From: Rhizobium sp. CF122
GTDB lineage: Bacteria; Pseudomonadota; Alphaproteobacteria; Rhizobiales; Rhizobiaceae
Direction: 5' to 3'
Assembly (NCBI RefSeq): GCF_000282035.1
Contig: NZ_AKKA01000070.1
Coordinates: 62,001 to 126,000, forward strand
DNA: 64,000 nucleotides
In this document: piece by piece, positions 28,462-35,649 of the stretch
Numbering within the stretch: the first letter of the stretch is position 1
Layout of the letters: each line of letters begins with the position of its first letter
Translations under genes and position numbers: made by a program
Notes under the pieces: generated by a model
What the model saw: the letters and a program-made list of their open reading frames with translations, nothing else
Told to the model about the DNA's origin: nothing
The model's database searches: none

Positions 28462-29944
28462 GCTCCCCTAGAAAGCCCATCATCCGCGCTTCCGCCGCAT
28501 CCCGCTCGGCCTGAAGCTCGACAAGCTTTTCCACTTCCGCCGCGACATCGACCTCTTCCGCCTGCTCGCCGAGATGCACATAACGGCTGATATTGAGATT
28601 GAAGTCGTTCGCTTCGATCTCGCTCACCGGCACGACCCGAGCCAGCCGCTCGACATCGGCAAAATCGCAATAGGCTTTCGCCAGCGTGGCGACATTGGCC
28701 TCCGACAGATGGTTTTGCGCCTTGCCTTCGACGAAATGCTCGGCCCCGTTGACGATCATGATCTGGCCCTTGCGCGCCGCACACTTCGTCTTGCGCAGGA
28801 TCAGGATGCAGGCGGGAATGCCCGCGCCATAAAACAGGTTGGGCGCAAGGCCAATGACGGCCTCGATCAGATCATCCCGGATCAGCCCCTCGCGGATCTT
28901 ACCCTCCGCGCCGCCGCGAAACAGCACGCCATGCGGCAGCACCACGCCGCAGACGCCGTCTGCCTTCAGGCTTGCCACCATGTGCTGCACGAAGGCGAGA
29001 TCGCCGTAGGACTTCGGCGGGCAGCCATAGCGGTCGCGACCATAGGCATCACCCTGGCTCCAGACATCATAGCCCCAGCTTTTCAGCGAAAACGGTGGGT
29101 TGGCCAGCACACGGTCGAAGGTCCGCATTGCCTTCACACCCTCCCCGGTCAGATGCCTGGGTTCCAGTAGCGTATCGCCGCGCGCCACCTGGGCGTCGTC
29201 GATATCGTGCAGGAAGAGGTTCATCTGGCAGATCGCCCAGGTGTTGAGGTTCTTCTCCTGGCCGAATAGCGACAAGCTTTTCGGATTCTTGCCCTGCCGC
29301 TCCAGATGATGCACAGCCTCCAGCAGCATGCCGCCCGAGCCGCAGGTCGGGTCGTAGATCGACATGCCTTCTTTCGGCTCCAGGCATTCGACGATCAGCC
29401 GCACGACCATCTTCGGCGTATAGAACTCGCCGCCCTTCTTGCCAGCATCGTCTGCGAATTGAGCGATCAGATACTCATAGGCCTGCCCGAGCACATCCGG
29501 CTCGACATCGGAATTGCGCAGCCGGTAGGTCTCGAAATGCTGAAGCAGCTTTTCCAGCATGGCATCCGGAAAGCGCTCCTTGTTGTTGAAGTCGACATCC
29601 TGGAACACACCGCGCAGGCGCATGTTCGCATCTTCAATGGCGCGGAAGGCAGCATTCAGATGCGTTCCGATGTCGGTCGTGTGCTTGCGCACGTCCTTCC
29701 AAAAATGACCCTTCGGAATATCGAAACGATGCTCGTCGGGATCAGCTGCGAGCTCGGCGTCGTGATAGCGCGCCAGGCGCTCCTCATACTCCTCCTCCCA
29801 GACGTTCGACAGGCGTTTGAAGAAAAGGAGCCCGAAGATGTAGTGCTTATAATCGCCCGAATCGATCGATCCGCGCAGGATATCCGCCGCCCGCCAGAGA
29901 TGGTTCTCCAGCTGCGACAAAGTCAGAGTCGTCACTTTATGCAA
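28445..29944 (-). CDS. hsdM: Type I restriction-modification methyltransferase subunit M
   Basis: HsdM methylates adenine at the HsdS target. The 499-aa protein has an HsdM N-terminal helical domain (about residues 8-140) and an N6-adenine methyltransferase domain with SAM motif I DPTCGSGG (198-205) and catalytic NPPF (282-285). These are the standard features of an active enzyme. It heads the operon hsdM-hsdS-hsdR-ygjP-like on the minus strand, with the promoter presumably in the 335-bp gap upstream. Confidence 0.96.
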   Translation of the reverse strand: MHKVTTLTLSQLENHLWRAADILRGSIDSGDYKHYIFGLLFFKRLSNVWEEEYEERLARYHDAELAADPDEHRFDIPKGHFWKDVRKHTTDIGTHLNAAFRAIEDANMRLRGVFQDVDFNNKERFPDAMLEKLLQHFETYRLRNSDVEPDVLGQAYEYLIAQFADDAGKKGGEFYTPKMVVRLIVECLEPKEGMSIYDPTCGSGGMLLEAVHHLERQGKNPKSLSLFGQEKNLNTWAICQMNLFLHDIDDAQVARGDTLLEPRHLTGEGVKAMRTFDRVLANPPFSLKSWGYDVWSQGDAYGRDRYGCPPKSYGDLAFVQHMVASLKADGVCGVVLPHGVLFRGGAEGKIREGLIRDDLIEAVIGLAPNLFYGAGIPACILILRKTKCAARKGQIMIVNGAEHFVEGKAQNHLSEANVATLAKAYCDFADVERLARVVPVSEIEANDFNLNISRYVHLGEQAEEVDVAAEVEKLVELQAERDAAEARMMGFLGELGYVA

Positions 29945-29976
29945 TCCCCATCATAATTCCCGCCGACCCTAGCAGA

Positions 29977-30287
29977 TCATCGCGCGCTGACAATCCGTCT
30001 TGCCAATGCAAGACTGTTGATCCAAAGCGTTTCGGGAAGGGAAACCAGCTGAGAACGATACGAATTACAGGTATCTGAATACCGATCTTGATACTTGCCT
30101 AACCTAAATGTCCAAGTGTTCCAGCGATGGCCGGAGCAGGCTGTTTTATGATTCGTTCTTGTTGCGTGACCGAAGACGACGAAGTCTGTACGGGCCTGCT
30201 TCATCTCACCAAGTCGGTGGCGGAAGCCTCCGGCGACGTCGAGAATATTTCGTTTGGCTTCTTCGGTTGATAGTCTTCCTCACTCAT
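29977..30287 (-). pseudogene. Possible frameshifted small gene after the DUF429-like gene
   Basis: On the minus strand an ATG at 30287 overlaps the end of the DUF429-like gene and gives 28 residues (MSEEDYQPKK...) up to a stop at 30201. In another frame the same stretch reads STEEAKRNILDVAGGFRHRL and continues through GEMKQARTDFVVFGHATRT, which looks more protein-like. One frameshift near 30,265 would join MSEEDYQ to TEEAKRNILDV. The open frame runs to 29,977, but the part after about residue 45 looks random. It could be a decayed gene or a sequencing slip. The call is tentative. The rest of the 29,945-30,279 gap shows nothing else. Confidence 0.3.
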
Positions 30288-30915
30288 TGGGATCTCCCGG
30301 TTCCTCGCGCACTTCGGGCCAAAAATAGCAGACCGGCCCCGCCGGAAAGATCATGTCGGGGGAACTCGGCTCGCACAGATCGCGCCAATTGTTGAGAATG
30401 CCTTCTCGGGCGGCCCAAGCAGATATGAGGGCGTCCAGTTCATGCTCGTTTCGGATTTCGCAAGCAGAAAGCTTTGTTCTCGTCATGAACCATTCGAATG
30501 CGAGAGGTATGTCTGTTTTCGTATATCTTGCTCCGCGAAGCGCGTGAAACAGCACCTTCGGATGTGTTTCGGTCAGCACTATGTCCGGCCAACGTCGCCG
30601 CAAACGAATGGCTAAGCCGACCCCTCCCACCGCCATTGCACCGAAAAGCGAGTTGGGCGACATAACGCTCGAAATCGCATCGGGATAAGCGATTTTGAGA
30701 AAATTGTCTGCGTGCCGCCAGCCCGACGGGCCGTCCGACCAATGGAGCAACGTGTCGATACCCGCCGCGAAAGGCGGTTCGTCCCCGGATTGAGTAATCG
30801 CCCATTGCAGCGCTTCGGCTACCGAGCTTTTTGTCGTGACAGATATTGACGACGGGCCGAGCGCGCAACATCCGAACCCTTTTGCGCCACCGGGATCAAA
30901 GCCAAGAAATATCAT
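30280..30915 (-). CDS. DUF429-like RNase H-fold protein
   Basis: This 211-aa protein resembles the DUF429 family, which is predicted to have an RNase H-like nuclease fold. Evidence: an N-terminal LGFDPGGAKGFGCCAL (Asp followed by glycines on the first strand), a central GIDTLLHWSDGPSGWRHAD, TETHPKVLFHAL with an acidic residue, and the C-terminal HELDALISAWAA typical of the last helix. I chose the ATG at 30915, because the upstream frame to 31008 is poor. It lies between the hsdM promoter region and a divergent excisionase-like gene. Function is unknown; nuclease activity is a family prediction. Confidence 0.65.
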   Translation of the reverse strand: MIFLGFDPGGAKGFGCCALGPSSISVTTKSSVAEALQWAITQSGDEPPFAAGIDTLLHWSDGPSGWRHADNFLKIAYPDAISSVMSPNSLFGAMAVGGVGLAIRLRRRWPDIVLTETHPKVLFHALRGARYTKTDIPLAFEWFMTRTKLSACEIRNEHELDALISAWAAREGILNNWRDLCEPSSPDMIFPAGPVCYFWPEVREEPGDPNE

Positions 30916-31200
30916 TCGCCCTACTTTCCAAATAGGCCGTCGAAATCGATGCGCGCGAAATTCGACTGAGCCTTTGTTCGACGATTGCCATTCTTCGCCA
31001 AGATGCACAACGCTTTTAGGGAGGCGTTGGAGCTTGGGTCGCCGTTCTTAACTACCGCTGGACGGCGGGAGCGAACCCGTTCCAATATGGCGGCGGCTCA
31101 AACCATAGCAGCCACCGTCAACCGTCCGTAGCTGATGACGTGCCATCGGTCCGGACCATTTTGAGCCGTACACAAAACTATCAAATCGTATGGAAGACAA

Positions 31201-31521
31201 ATGCCCAACAAGGAAGATAGGTATTCGTATCCCCCGCGCGGCATGTCGCGGGAGGTTGCCGCCCGTTATATTGGCGTCGGTGAAACGACGTTCGACAAGC
31301 TTGTGGCGGAGGGCCGGATGCCGAAGCCAAAGCGAGTAGGCGGCCGGGTGATCTGGGATCGCCACGAGATCGAGGCGTCCTTCGAAGACCTCGAAGAAGA
31401 GAACAGCCTTCAAAGATTGGTTGATGCATCGCGGGCTGCAAAGACCCACGTAGAACAAGCGAGAGCGAGAAACGAAGCAATGGCTAAATATGGCTTAGAC
31501 GCATTCCTGCAGGCATCGTGA
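31201..31521 (+). CDS. Excisionase/AlpA-like DNA-binding protein
   Basis: This 106-aa protein has a MerR-type winged helix-turn-helix at about residues 15-60: SREVAARYIGVGETTFDKLVAEGRMPKPKRVGGRVIWDRHEIEAS (several adjoining segments). This is the pattern of phage excisionases and AlpA regulators that choose between integration and excision. It reads on the plus strand, opposite most of the island, and faces a serine recombinase gene. It may be the excisionase partner of one of the two recombinases. Confidence 0.75.
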   Translation: MPNKEDRYSYPPRGMSREVAARYIGVGETTFDKLVAEGRMPKPKRVGGRVIWDRHEIEASFEDLEEENSLQRLVDASRAAKTHVEQARARNEAMAKYGLDAFLQAS

Positions 31522-31530
31522 AGGTCGACA

Positions 31531-31920
31531 GTGCCGCAGGAGGATTTGGGGCCATACATACCGGAGGGCAGTGTCGATGTCCGCGCAAGCGCGATGACGC
31601 GACAACAGCGCCGTGATGAGGCAGATGCTATTCGCCGCGCTCAATTGAAGGCAGCAAAAAGACCGAGAATTAACGTCGCCGACCTCCGATATACTAAAAA
31701 ATCTCTGACCTGCGGTTCTGAAATCGCTCTGCATCGCACCCCTTGGCTGGACCTGTTTGCAACAAGTCGCTGTAGACCAAATTTTGTGAGAAGAGTGGGC
31801 CCCTTTTTGTCCCCCTACCCCCGCCCGTCGAACGACCCCCGGAGGGCGGGTGGCGACCCACCATGGCGTTGCCCCCTCGCTAGGCTCGCTGCTCTGGTGC
31901 AGCACCCTCCATGCGCTTGA
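31531..31920 (+). CDS. Doubtful open frame after the excisionase-like gene
   Basis: The frame starts with GTG 9 bp after the excisionase-like stop. The first 50 residues ([34 protein letters not shown]) look protein-like, while the rest is rich in Arg/Pro from a C-run sequence and overlaps the end of the serine recombinase. It may be a gene start cut off by a later insertion at about 31,700-31,800. No family recognised. Confidence 0.25.
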   Translation: MPQEDLGPYIPEGSVDVRASAMTRQQRRDEADAIRRAQLKAAKRPRINVADLRYTKKSLTCGSEIALHRTPWLDLFATSRCRPNFVRRVGPFLSPYPRPSNDPRRAGGDPPWRCPLARLAALVQHPPCA

Positions 31921-32563
31921 TAAGGCGCGTTACTGCCTTTGCATCCCAGTTGCCGCCACTCGGCGTGGCAATCCCACTTGCAGTAAGCCTATCGGCCACC
32001 TGCCGGAATGATAGGCCTTCACCCAGAAACGCCCTTACGATTGGATAGGTCTTCGTTGCGAAGCTCATGGCATCGTGAGCGCGTTGTATATTAGCATTCT
32101 GCAAAGAACCATCGCGATAGCCGCCAAGCTTGACCCCGCGCTCTTTGGCAGCGGCAAGTGCGGCCTTGGTGCGCTGGCTGATGAACCGGCGCTCCTGCTC
32201 TGCGAGCGCGGCATATATGTGCAGTTGGAATTCGTCGGCATCCGGCATGACAGCAACTTTGAAGTGGATCGACTTCATGAGGGTGGCGATATCAGCGACA
32301 TCGCGGCTCAGACGGTCGAGCTTGGCGACCAGCAACACAGCCTTTTCCTTCATCACCAGCTTGAGCGCCTTCTGGAATTCCGGGCGCGACGTATCGGCAC
32401 CGGACCCGACATCAGAGAAACGACCGATGACCTCGCCATCACGGTTATCGAGGAAGAGAGCAATGTCGCGCTCTTGAGCATCCAAGCCCAGCCCCGACCT
32501 GCCTTGCTCCTTGGTCGAAACGCGGGTGTAAACGACAAACTTGATGGGCTTTTTGGCGTTCAT
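31880..32563 (-). CDS. Serine recombinase (resolvase/invertase family)
   Basis: This 227-aa protein is a resolvase-type site-specific recombinase. The N-terminal catalytic domain has [10 protein letters not shown] with nucleophile Ser16, then [13 protein letters not shown] near residue 96 and [16 protein letters not shown] near 122. The C-terminal part (about 165-220: [33 protein letters not shown]) is a helix-turn-helix of the recombinase type. It is longer than Tn3 resolvases (about 185 aa) because of this extended end. It may resolve or invert DNA in the island, or mark a second element nested in it. Confidence 0.9.
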   Translation of the reverse strand: MNAKKPIKFVVYTRVSTKEQGRSGLGLDAQERDIALFLDNRDGEVIGRFSDVGSGADTSRPEFQKALKLVMKEKAVLLVAKLDRLSRDVADIATLMKSIHFKVAVMPDADEFQLHIYAALAEQERRFISQRTKAALAAAKERGVKLGGYRDGSLQNANIQRAHDAMSFATKTYPIVRAFLGEGLSFRQVADRLTASGIATPSGGNWDAKAVTRLIKRMEGAAPEQRA

Positions 32564-32663
32564 TGGCGGTTTCCATCATTAGATGTCTCACATATGCATA
32601 CCAATATCCTCCAGTGTGGCACGTGTCAACGATCGTTGCGTGCGCCACGCCGGTTGAGGACCA

Positions 32664-32993
32664 TCAGTGAACGGTGGCGTTTTCTCGCTCTGCCGCGATC
32701 AGTTCCATGCGGCAGCGGCGCAGACCGGCAACGGTCGCTGAGACCCTTGCGGCATCTTCCGGGATGAAGCGGTGCACGAGTGGGCCAATTGTCTCGCAAA
32801 CTTCAATGATGCGGTCGATGGAAGGCGGAACGGGACGGATCGGGCAAACGTGCTCAATGCGCCATGCGCACTTCAGCGCTCGGACAGCGGAAACCCTGTT
32901 GCCACTCGCTTCCGCTAGATCGGCCAACCTTCGAAGATCAGCAACAACGCCTTCACGGGTGACCTGTGGAGGTTTTGCCTTCCGGCTTGCCAT
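32664..32993 (-). CDS. Hypothetical protein after the terminase small subunit
   Basis: This 109-aa protein (from ATG 32993; a TTG at 33008 adds five residues) is helical and has no motif I recognise. Features: DLRRLADLAEASGNRVSAVRALKCAWRIEHVC. It follows the terminase-small-subunit gene by 7 bp, and the TTG start would overlap it, so they are one operon. A role in the satellite is possible but not shown. Confidence 0.55.
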   Translation of the reverse strand: MASRKAKPPQVTREGVVADLRRLADLAEASGNRVSAVRALKCAWRIEHVCPIRPVPPSIDRIIEVCETIGPLVHRFIPEDAARVSATVAGLRRCRMELIAAERENATVH

Positions 32994-33000
32994 TAAGTCG

Positions 33001-33567
33001 TTATTCAATGTCTATCGCTCCTCTAGCCCGTATCTGGGCTGCGTCGGCATCCCATGTGATGGATGGGGCCGCTACGGCACCACTGTTCAGTTTCCGCTTC
33101 TCTGCGGTCGAGCGCTTGGAACCGACAATTGCGGGCCGTGGGCCGCTTCCGCCCCCGAATTGCGCCGTCCATTCCGCTTCGGATAATTCGAGGGTTCTTG
33201 TCGGTAAAGGTGCGGGCTTATGCAGGACACTCACCTCTGACCGTTCCACCACCAATCCAAGCAACCGCGCTTGGGCGTTGATGGCGGCCACCATAGCCGC
33301 CGGATTTCGGCATTCCCTCGCAAAAGCAATGGTTTCGTCGAGGTCGCTGACCAGACTTTCGACTGTTTTTACTGTCCTTTTTGCCGCCTGCCCCTTCAGT
33401 TCGGCGATGCGGTCGACCACCTTGGGGTTTCTCAGTAGCTTCGAGCCGTTCACCTCAGCAGTTTTGGTGGGGGCGTGATAGATCGAACCGTAAGCTCTGC
33501 TCGCGGCTTCACCCCGGCTGATGGCGCGGCAGAAAGCTTCATGGCGCTGGTTCGAAAGCGGTGGCAT
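33001..33567 (-). CDS. Terminase small subunit-like protein
   Basis: This 188-aa protein resembles phage terminase small subunits, which recognise the packaging site. The N-terminal helix-turn-helix shows the family pattern NQRHEAFCRAISRGEAASRAYGSIYH, then a helix ending NGSKLLRNPKVVDRIAELKG. The C-terminal half is less conserved and rich in Ala/Pro. No large terminase subunit is in the island. A lone small subunit is what PICI satellites use to redirect a helper phage's packaging. Start ATG 33567 is the only good choice. Confidence 0.75.
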   Translation of the reverse strand: MPPLSNQRHEAFCRAISRGEAASRAYGSIYHAPTKTAEVNGSKLLRNPKVVDRIAELKGQAAKRTVKTVESLVSDLDETIAFARECRNPAAMVAAINAQARLLGLVVERSEVSVLHKPAPLPTRTLELSEAEWTAQFGGGSGPRPAIVGSKRSTAEKRKLNSGAVAAPSITWDADAAQIRARGAIDIE

Positions 33568-33699
33568 GGCGTCAAAATACTCCCTCCCGGGAAACTCGCC
33601 AAGGTCGACAGCAACTCCGGCCGCCTTCCGATATCGTTCGTCGTGCTGACCGTGTCACGAAAGCGATAGGCATCTGTTCCGGCCGCCATTAACGCCCCT

Positions 33700-34350
33700 T
33701 CAGCCGCCGATGTCACGGCTGATGTCACGGCTGGTTAAAAGGCGCTTGCGTCGAAGCCGCTGCCGACATGTGGCCGAGCAAGTCCTCGCATCGCTGCGGC
33801 TCGTCGAGAACGAACGGCCGCAACTGGCGCACGCCATACCGGCCCCGAGCGTGCCATTGTGGAAGAGCGGCAGGCCGTGATGCCGTCTGTCGAAACGATA
33901 CCACGCGATGTTCTCTGTGCCGCCACCGCCAAACCACGCCTCCCGGCCAGCGGCAACGATATCCGAGCAGTGTCGGAGATATGGCCGCGCGTAGGCGACA
34001 TGCGCGAAGTCGGCCGGGAGTAGCAACCAGACGCTCGGCGCTGCCGCGATGAAATGCTCGATGAGCGGCAAGAGCCGATCTCGGGAGAACGGTGGATTCG
34101 TCACCACAGGCATCGCGAAGCATGTCACTGCCAGGGCGTCCTGTCCGGTCGCGATATCCCCGGCCGAGGCGCAGGTGAAGCCGGCCTGCTGGAGGTGACC
34201 GATCAGCTTGCCGTTACCGGCGCAGGGTTCGGCGAAGTCACGGACGCCAGAGGCTCGCAGGAACGGGATGACCGGCAGCACCGATCGGAGCGGCGTGTCG
34301 TAAAGATCGCGCGCCGAGCGCTTGAAACGGCCACGGTATCGCTTACTCAT
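33700..34350 (-). CDS. DNA adenine methyltransferase-like protein with zinc ribbon
   Basis: This 216-aa protein has a SAM-binding motif EPCAGNGK at residues 41-48 and catalytic NPPF at 85-88, as in phage N6-adenine methyltransferases. Its C-terminal tail adds a Cys4 zinc-ribbon: Cys174 and Cys177 in CASC, then Cys191 and Cys195 in CSATC, followed by basic residues (RQRLRRKR). The last residues come from a 12-bp tandem repeat at about 33,708-33,731. It may protect the satellite from restriction or regulate it. The ribosome-binding site AGGAAAGGA precedes the ATG. Confidence 0.72.
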   Translation of the reverse strand: MSKRYRGRFKRSARDLYDTPLRSVLPVIPFLRASGVRDFAEPCAGNGKLIGHLQQAGFTCASAGDIATGQDALAVTCFAMPVVTNPPFSRDRLLPLIEHFIAAAPSVWLLLPADFAHVAYARPYLRHCSDIVAAGREAWFGGGGTENIAWYRFDRRHHGLPLFHNGTLGAGMACASCGRSFSTSRSDARTCSATCRQRLRRKRLLTSRDISRDIGG

Positions 34351-34469
34351 CGTCCAGTCCTTTCCTATTTAGTCGTCGGCCGGAGACATGAGGGCACAAG
34401 CGCCTCATTCGAGCCGTCCCGCCTATTGCCACCGACGAGCGCGGAAATTGCCCGGCACCAGGTCATCCG

Positions 34470-35042
34470 TTAGCCCCATTTCTCGCGGAAGCGCTCTGAG
34501 TTGACAGCACTTTCGAAAACCCAAACGTAAAAGCCGCCAGCGTGGCGCAGAAATTCGCTGAACTCGCGAATGTCGCTGACATAGAGATCTCGATACCTCT
34601 GATGCTCGACGGTACCTAACCCGTTACAAGTAAAGCAAACCTGCTCAGCGGAGTGTGGTATTTCTCGTTGTTCTCTTGTGAGGACACCCGGCTCCTCGGA
34701 CGGCTCGTCCATCTGGCGTCGGCGGCGGACCCCTGTCCCGTCACATGTGGAACATTCCGGGCGCGGACGTTCCGAAAAGTAGGCGTTTCGCCCGGCCACG
34801 TAATCCGCGACAGATCCGTCTTCGAGCAGCCCGTCAAGCCGATCAGCCAGCGTGAGGCACTGTTCGGCATCCCGGACATCGTCATCGTCGCTGAGCCACA
34901 ATTTCTCGTCGCCAGCTTCAGCCGGAGCCAGAACTTGGATGCAGCGGACCAAGCTCGGCCAACAGCAACCTTGTCTATTTTCAAAAGCTTCGCCGACTCG
35001 TGCATCAGGATGGAGCCCCCCGACTGTTAGTTCGTCGCTCAT
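34470..35042 (-). CDS. Hypothetical protein with two DnaJ-type CxxCxGxG motifs
   Basis: This 190-aa protein has CSTCDGTG at about residues 100-107 and CFTCNGLG at about 138-145, which together can bind one zinc as in DnaJ-type fingers. The N-terminal part is acidic (DDDDVRDAEQCLTLADRLDGLL). No family recognised. I chose ATG 35042 (MSDELTVGG) behind AAAGGAATGAG because the upstream frame overlaps the next gene and its leader hairpin. It belongs to the minus-strand satellite operon between vapE-like and methyltransferase genes. Confidence 0.6.
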   Translation of the reverse strand: MSDELTVGGLHPDARVGEAFENRQGCCWPSLVRCIQVLAPAEAGDEKLWLSDDDDVRDAEQCLTLADRLDGLLEDGSVADYVAGRNAYFSERPRPECSTCDGTGVRRRRQMDEPSEEPGVLTREQREIPHSAEQVCFTCNGLGTVEHQRYRDLYVSDIREFSEFLRHAGGFYVWVFESAVNSERFREKWG

Positions 35043-35062
35043 GGTCTCATTCCTTTCATTAA

Positions 35063-35080
35063 CCGGATCGTTGGCTCCGG
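35063..35080 (-). repeat. Leader inverted repeat, copy 2
   Basis: CCGGA and TCCGG pair around eight bases just upstream of the ribosome-binding site of the gene starting at 35042. Nearly the same 24-bp sequence stands before the gene at 35271 (copy 1 at 35285-35304). Confidence 0.5.
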
Positions 35081-35091
35081 CGTGCCGAAAC

Positions 35092-35271
35092 TCAGTGGTG
35101 GGTGGGTTCGCGCATAAGGTTTTCAAGGTCCTCCTTGCTGGCCACACGGAGGCTGCCATCGGGTGCCGATATGAACGCCACGCATCGATCCAGTGAGGTA
35201 ATCCCGGCCCTCCGCAAGGCGTGCCAAATGGCTTCGCGGAGATCCGGGTCGATGTCATTTAGTTTCTTCAT
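35092..35271 (-). CDS. Small hypothetical protein (59 aa)
   Basis: This 59-aa protein (MKKLNDIDPDLREAIWHALR...) starts at ATG 35271 behind a very good ribosome-binding site, AGGAGGAAA. It is mostly helical with Leu/Ala heptad-like spacing and ends LENLMREPTHH. No family recognised. It lies between the putative origin and the zinc-finger protein gene, and its leader contains the first copy of a repeated hairpin. Confidence 0.6.
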   Translation of the reverse strand: MKKLNDIDPDLREAIWHALRRAGITSLDRCVAFISAPDGSLRVASKEDLENLMREPTHH

Positions 35272-35284
35272 TGCCTTTCCTCCT

Positions 35285-35304
35285 GCCGGATCGTCGGCTC
35301 CGGC
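35285..35304 (-). repeat. Leader inverted repeat, copy 1
   Basis: GCCGGA and TCCGGC pair around eight bases immediately upstream of the AGGAGG of the 59-aa gene. The sequence repeats before the next gene (35063-35080), which suggests a shared operator or translational control element. Confidence 0.5.
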
Positions 35305-35471
35305 GTTCCCAATCTGCTGCTTTGGAAAGTTGTAGAGAGGGGTGATTTTGGGTTGCCCTCTGCAGGCAGCCGCCATGTCGGGGGCCGCGCGCACAATGAC
35401 AACCGTGAATGAAACCAAGCACTTGGTAAATGTTTCGCGCGGCAAATGTTGCTGCCTCGACGAGGGGATCG

Positions 35472-35649
35472 TAGGCACTCGAAGCCTTCGAACTGCAAAA
35501 CACTTTTTCCCTGCGCATGTATGTGCGTATTTAATTAGAAATATGCCTACGTGTGCCTTCGCCATAAGGTAAGCATCCGAAATGAATGTGGAATTTAGCG
35601 AAGGCACCACCTTCTGGAGCCTTCGAAATGCCTTCGAAGAGCCTTCAAT
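35472..35649. other. Putative replication origin of the satellite (iterons and AT-rich segment)
   Basis: Next to the 3' end of the vapE-like gene are three tandem repeats of period 11 bp: GCCTTCGAA at 35619 and 35630 and the degenerate GCCTTCAAT at 35641. A weaker CCTTCTGG lies at 35610. Inverted copies GTGCCTTCGC (35553-35562) and GCGAAGGCAC (35598-35607) and another GCCTTCGAA at 35484 lie nearby, and an AT-rich block (TATTTAATTAGAAATATG, 35528-35545) sits between them. In SaPI satellites the origin is placed just 3' of rep and has iterons flanking an AT-rich region. The function is inference. Nothing else is seen in the 35,272-35,644 gap. Confidence 0.5.

Noticed and set aside
31795-31870. 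A C-run/G-run stretch, including an inverted repeat CCCGCCC/GGGCGGG, that resembles a phage cos or pac site.
   Set aside because: It is not next to the terminase-small-subunit gene (1.7 kb away, downstream of it), and I cannot show conserved binding elements. Composition alone is not enough.
33450-33728. Minus-strand open frame of 92 codons upstream of the terminase small subunit.
   Set aside because: It overlaps the starts of two better genes and shows no conserved features.
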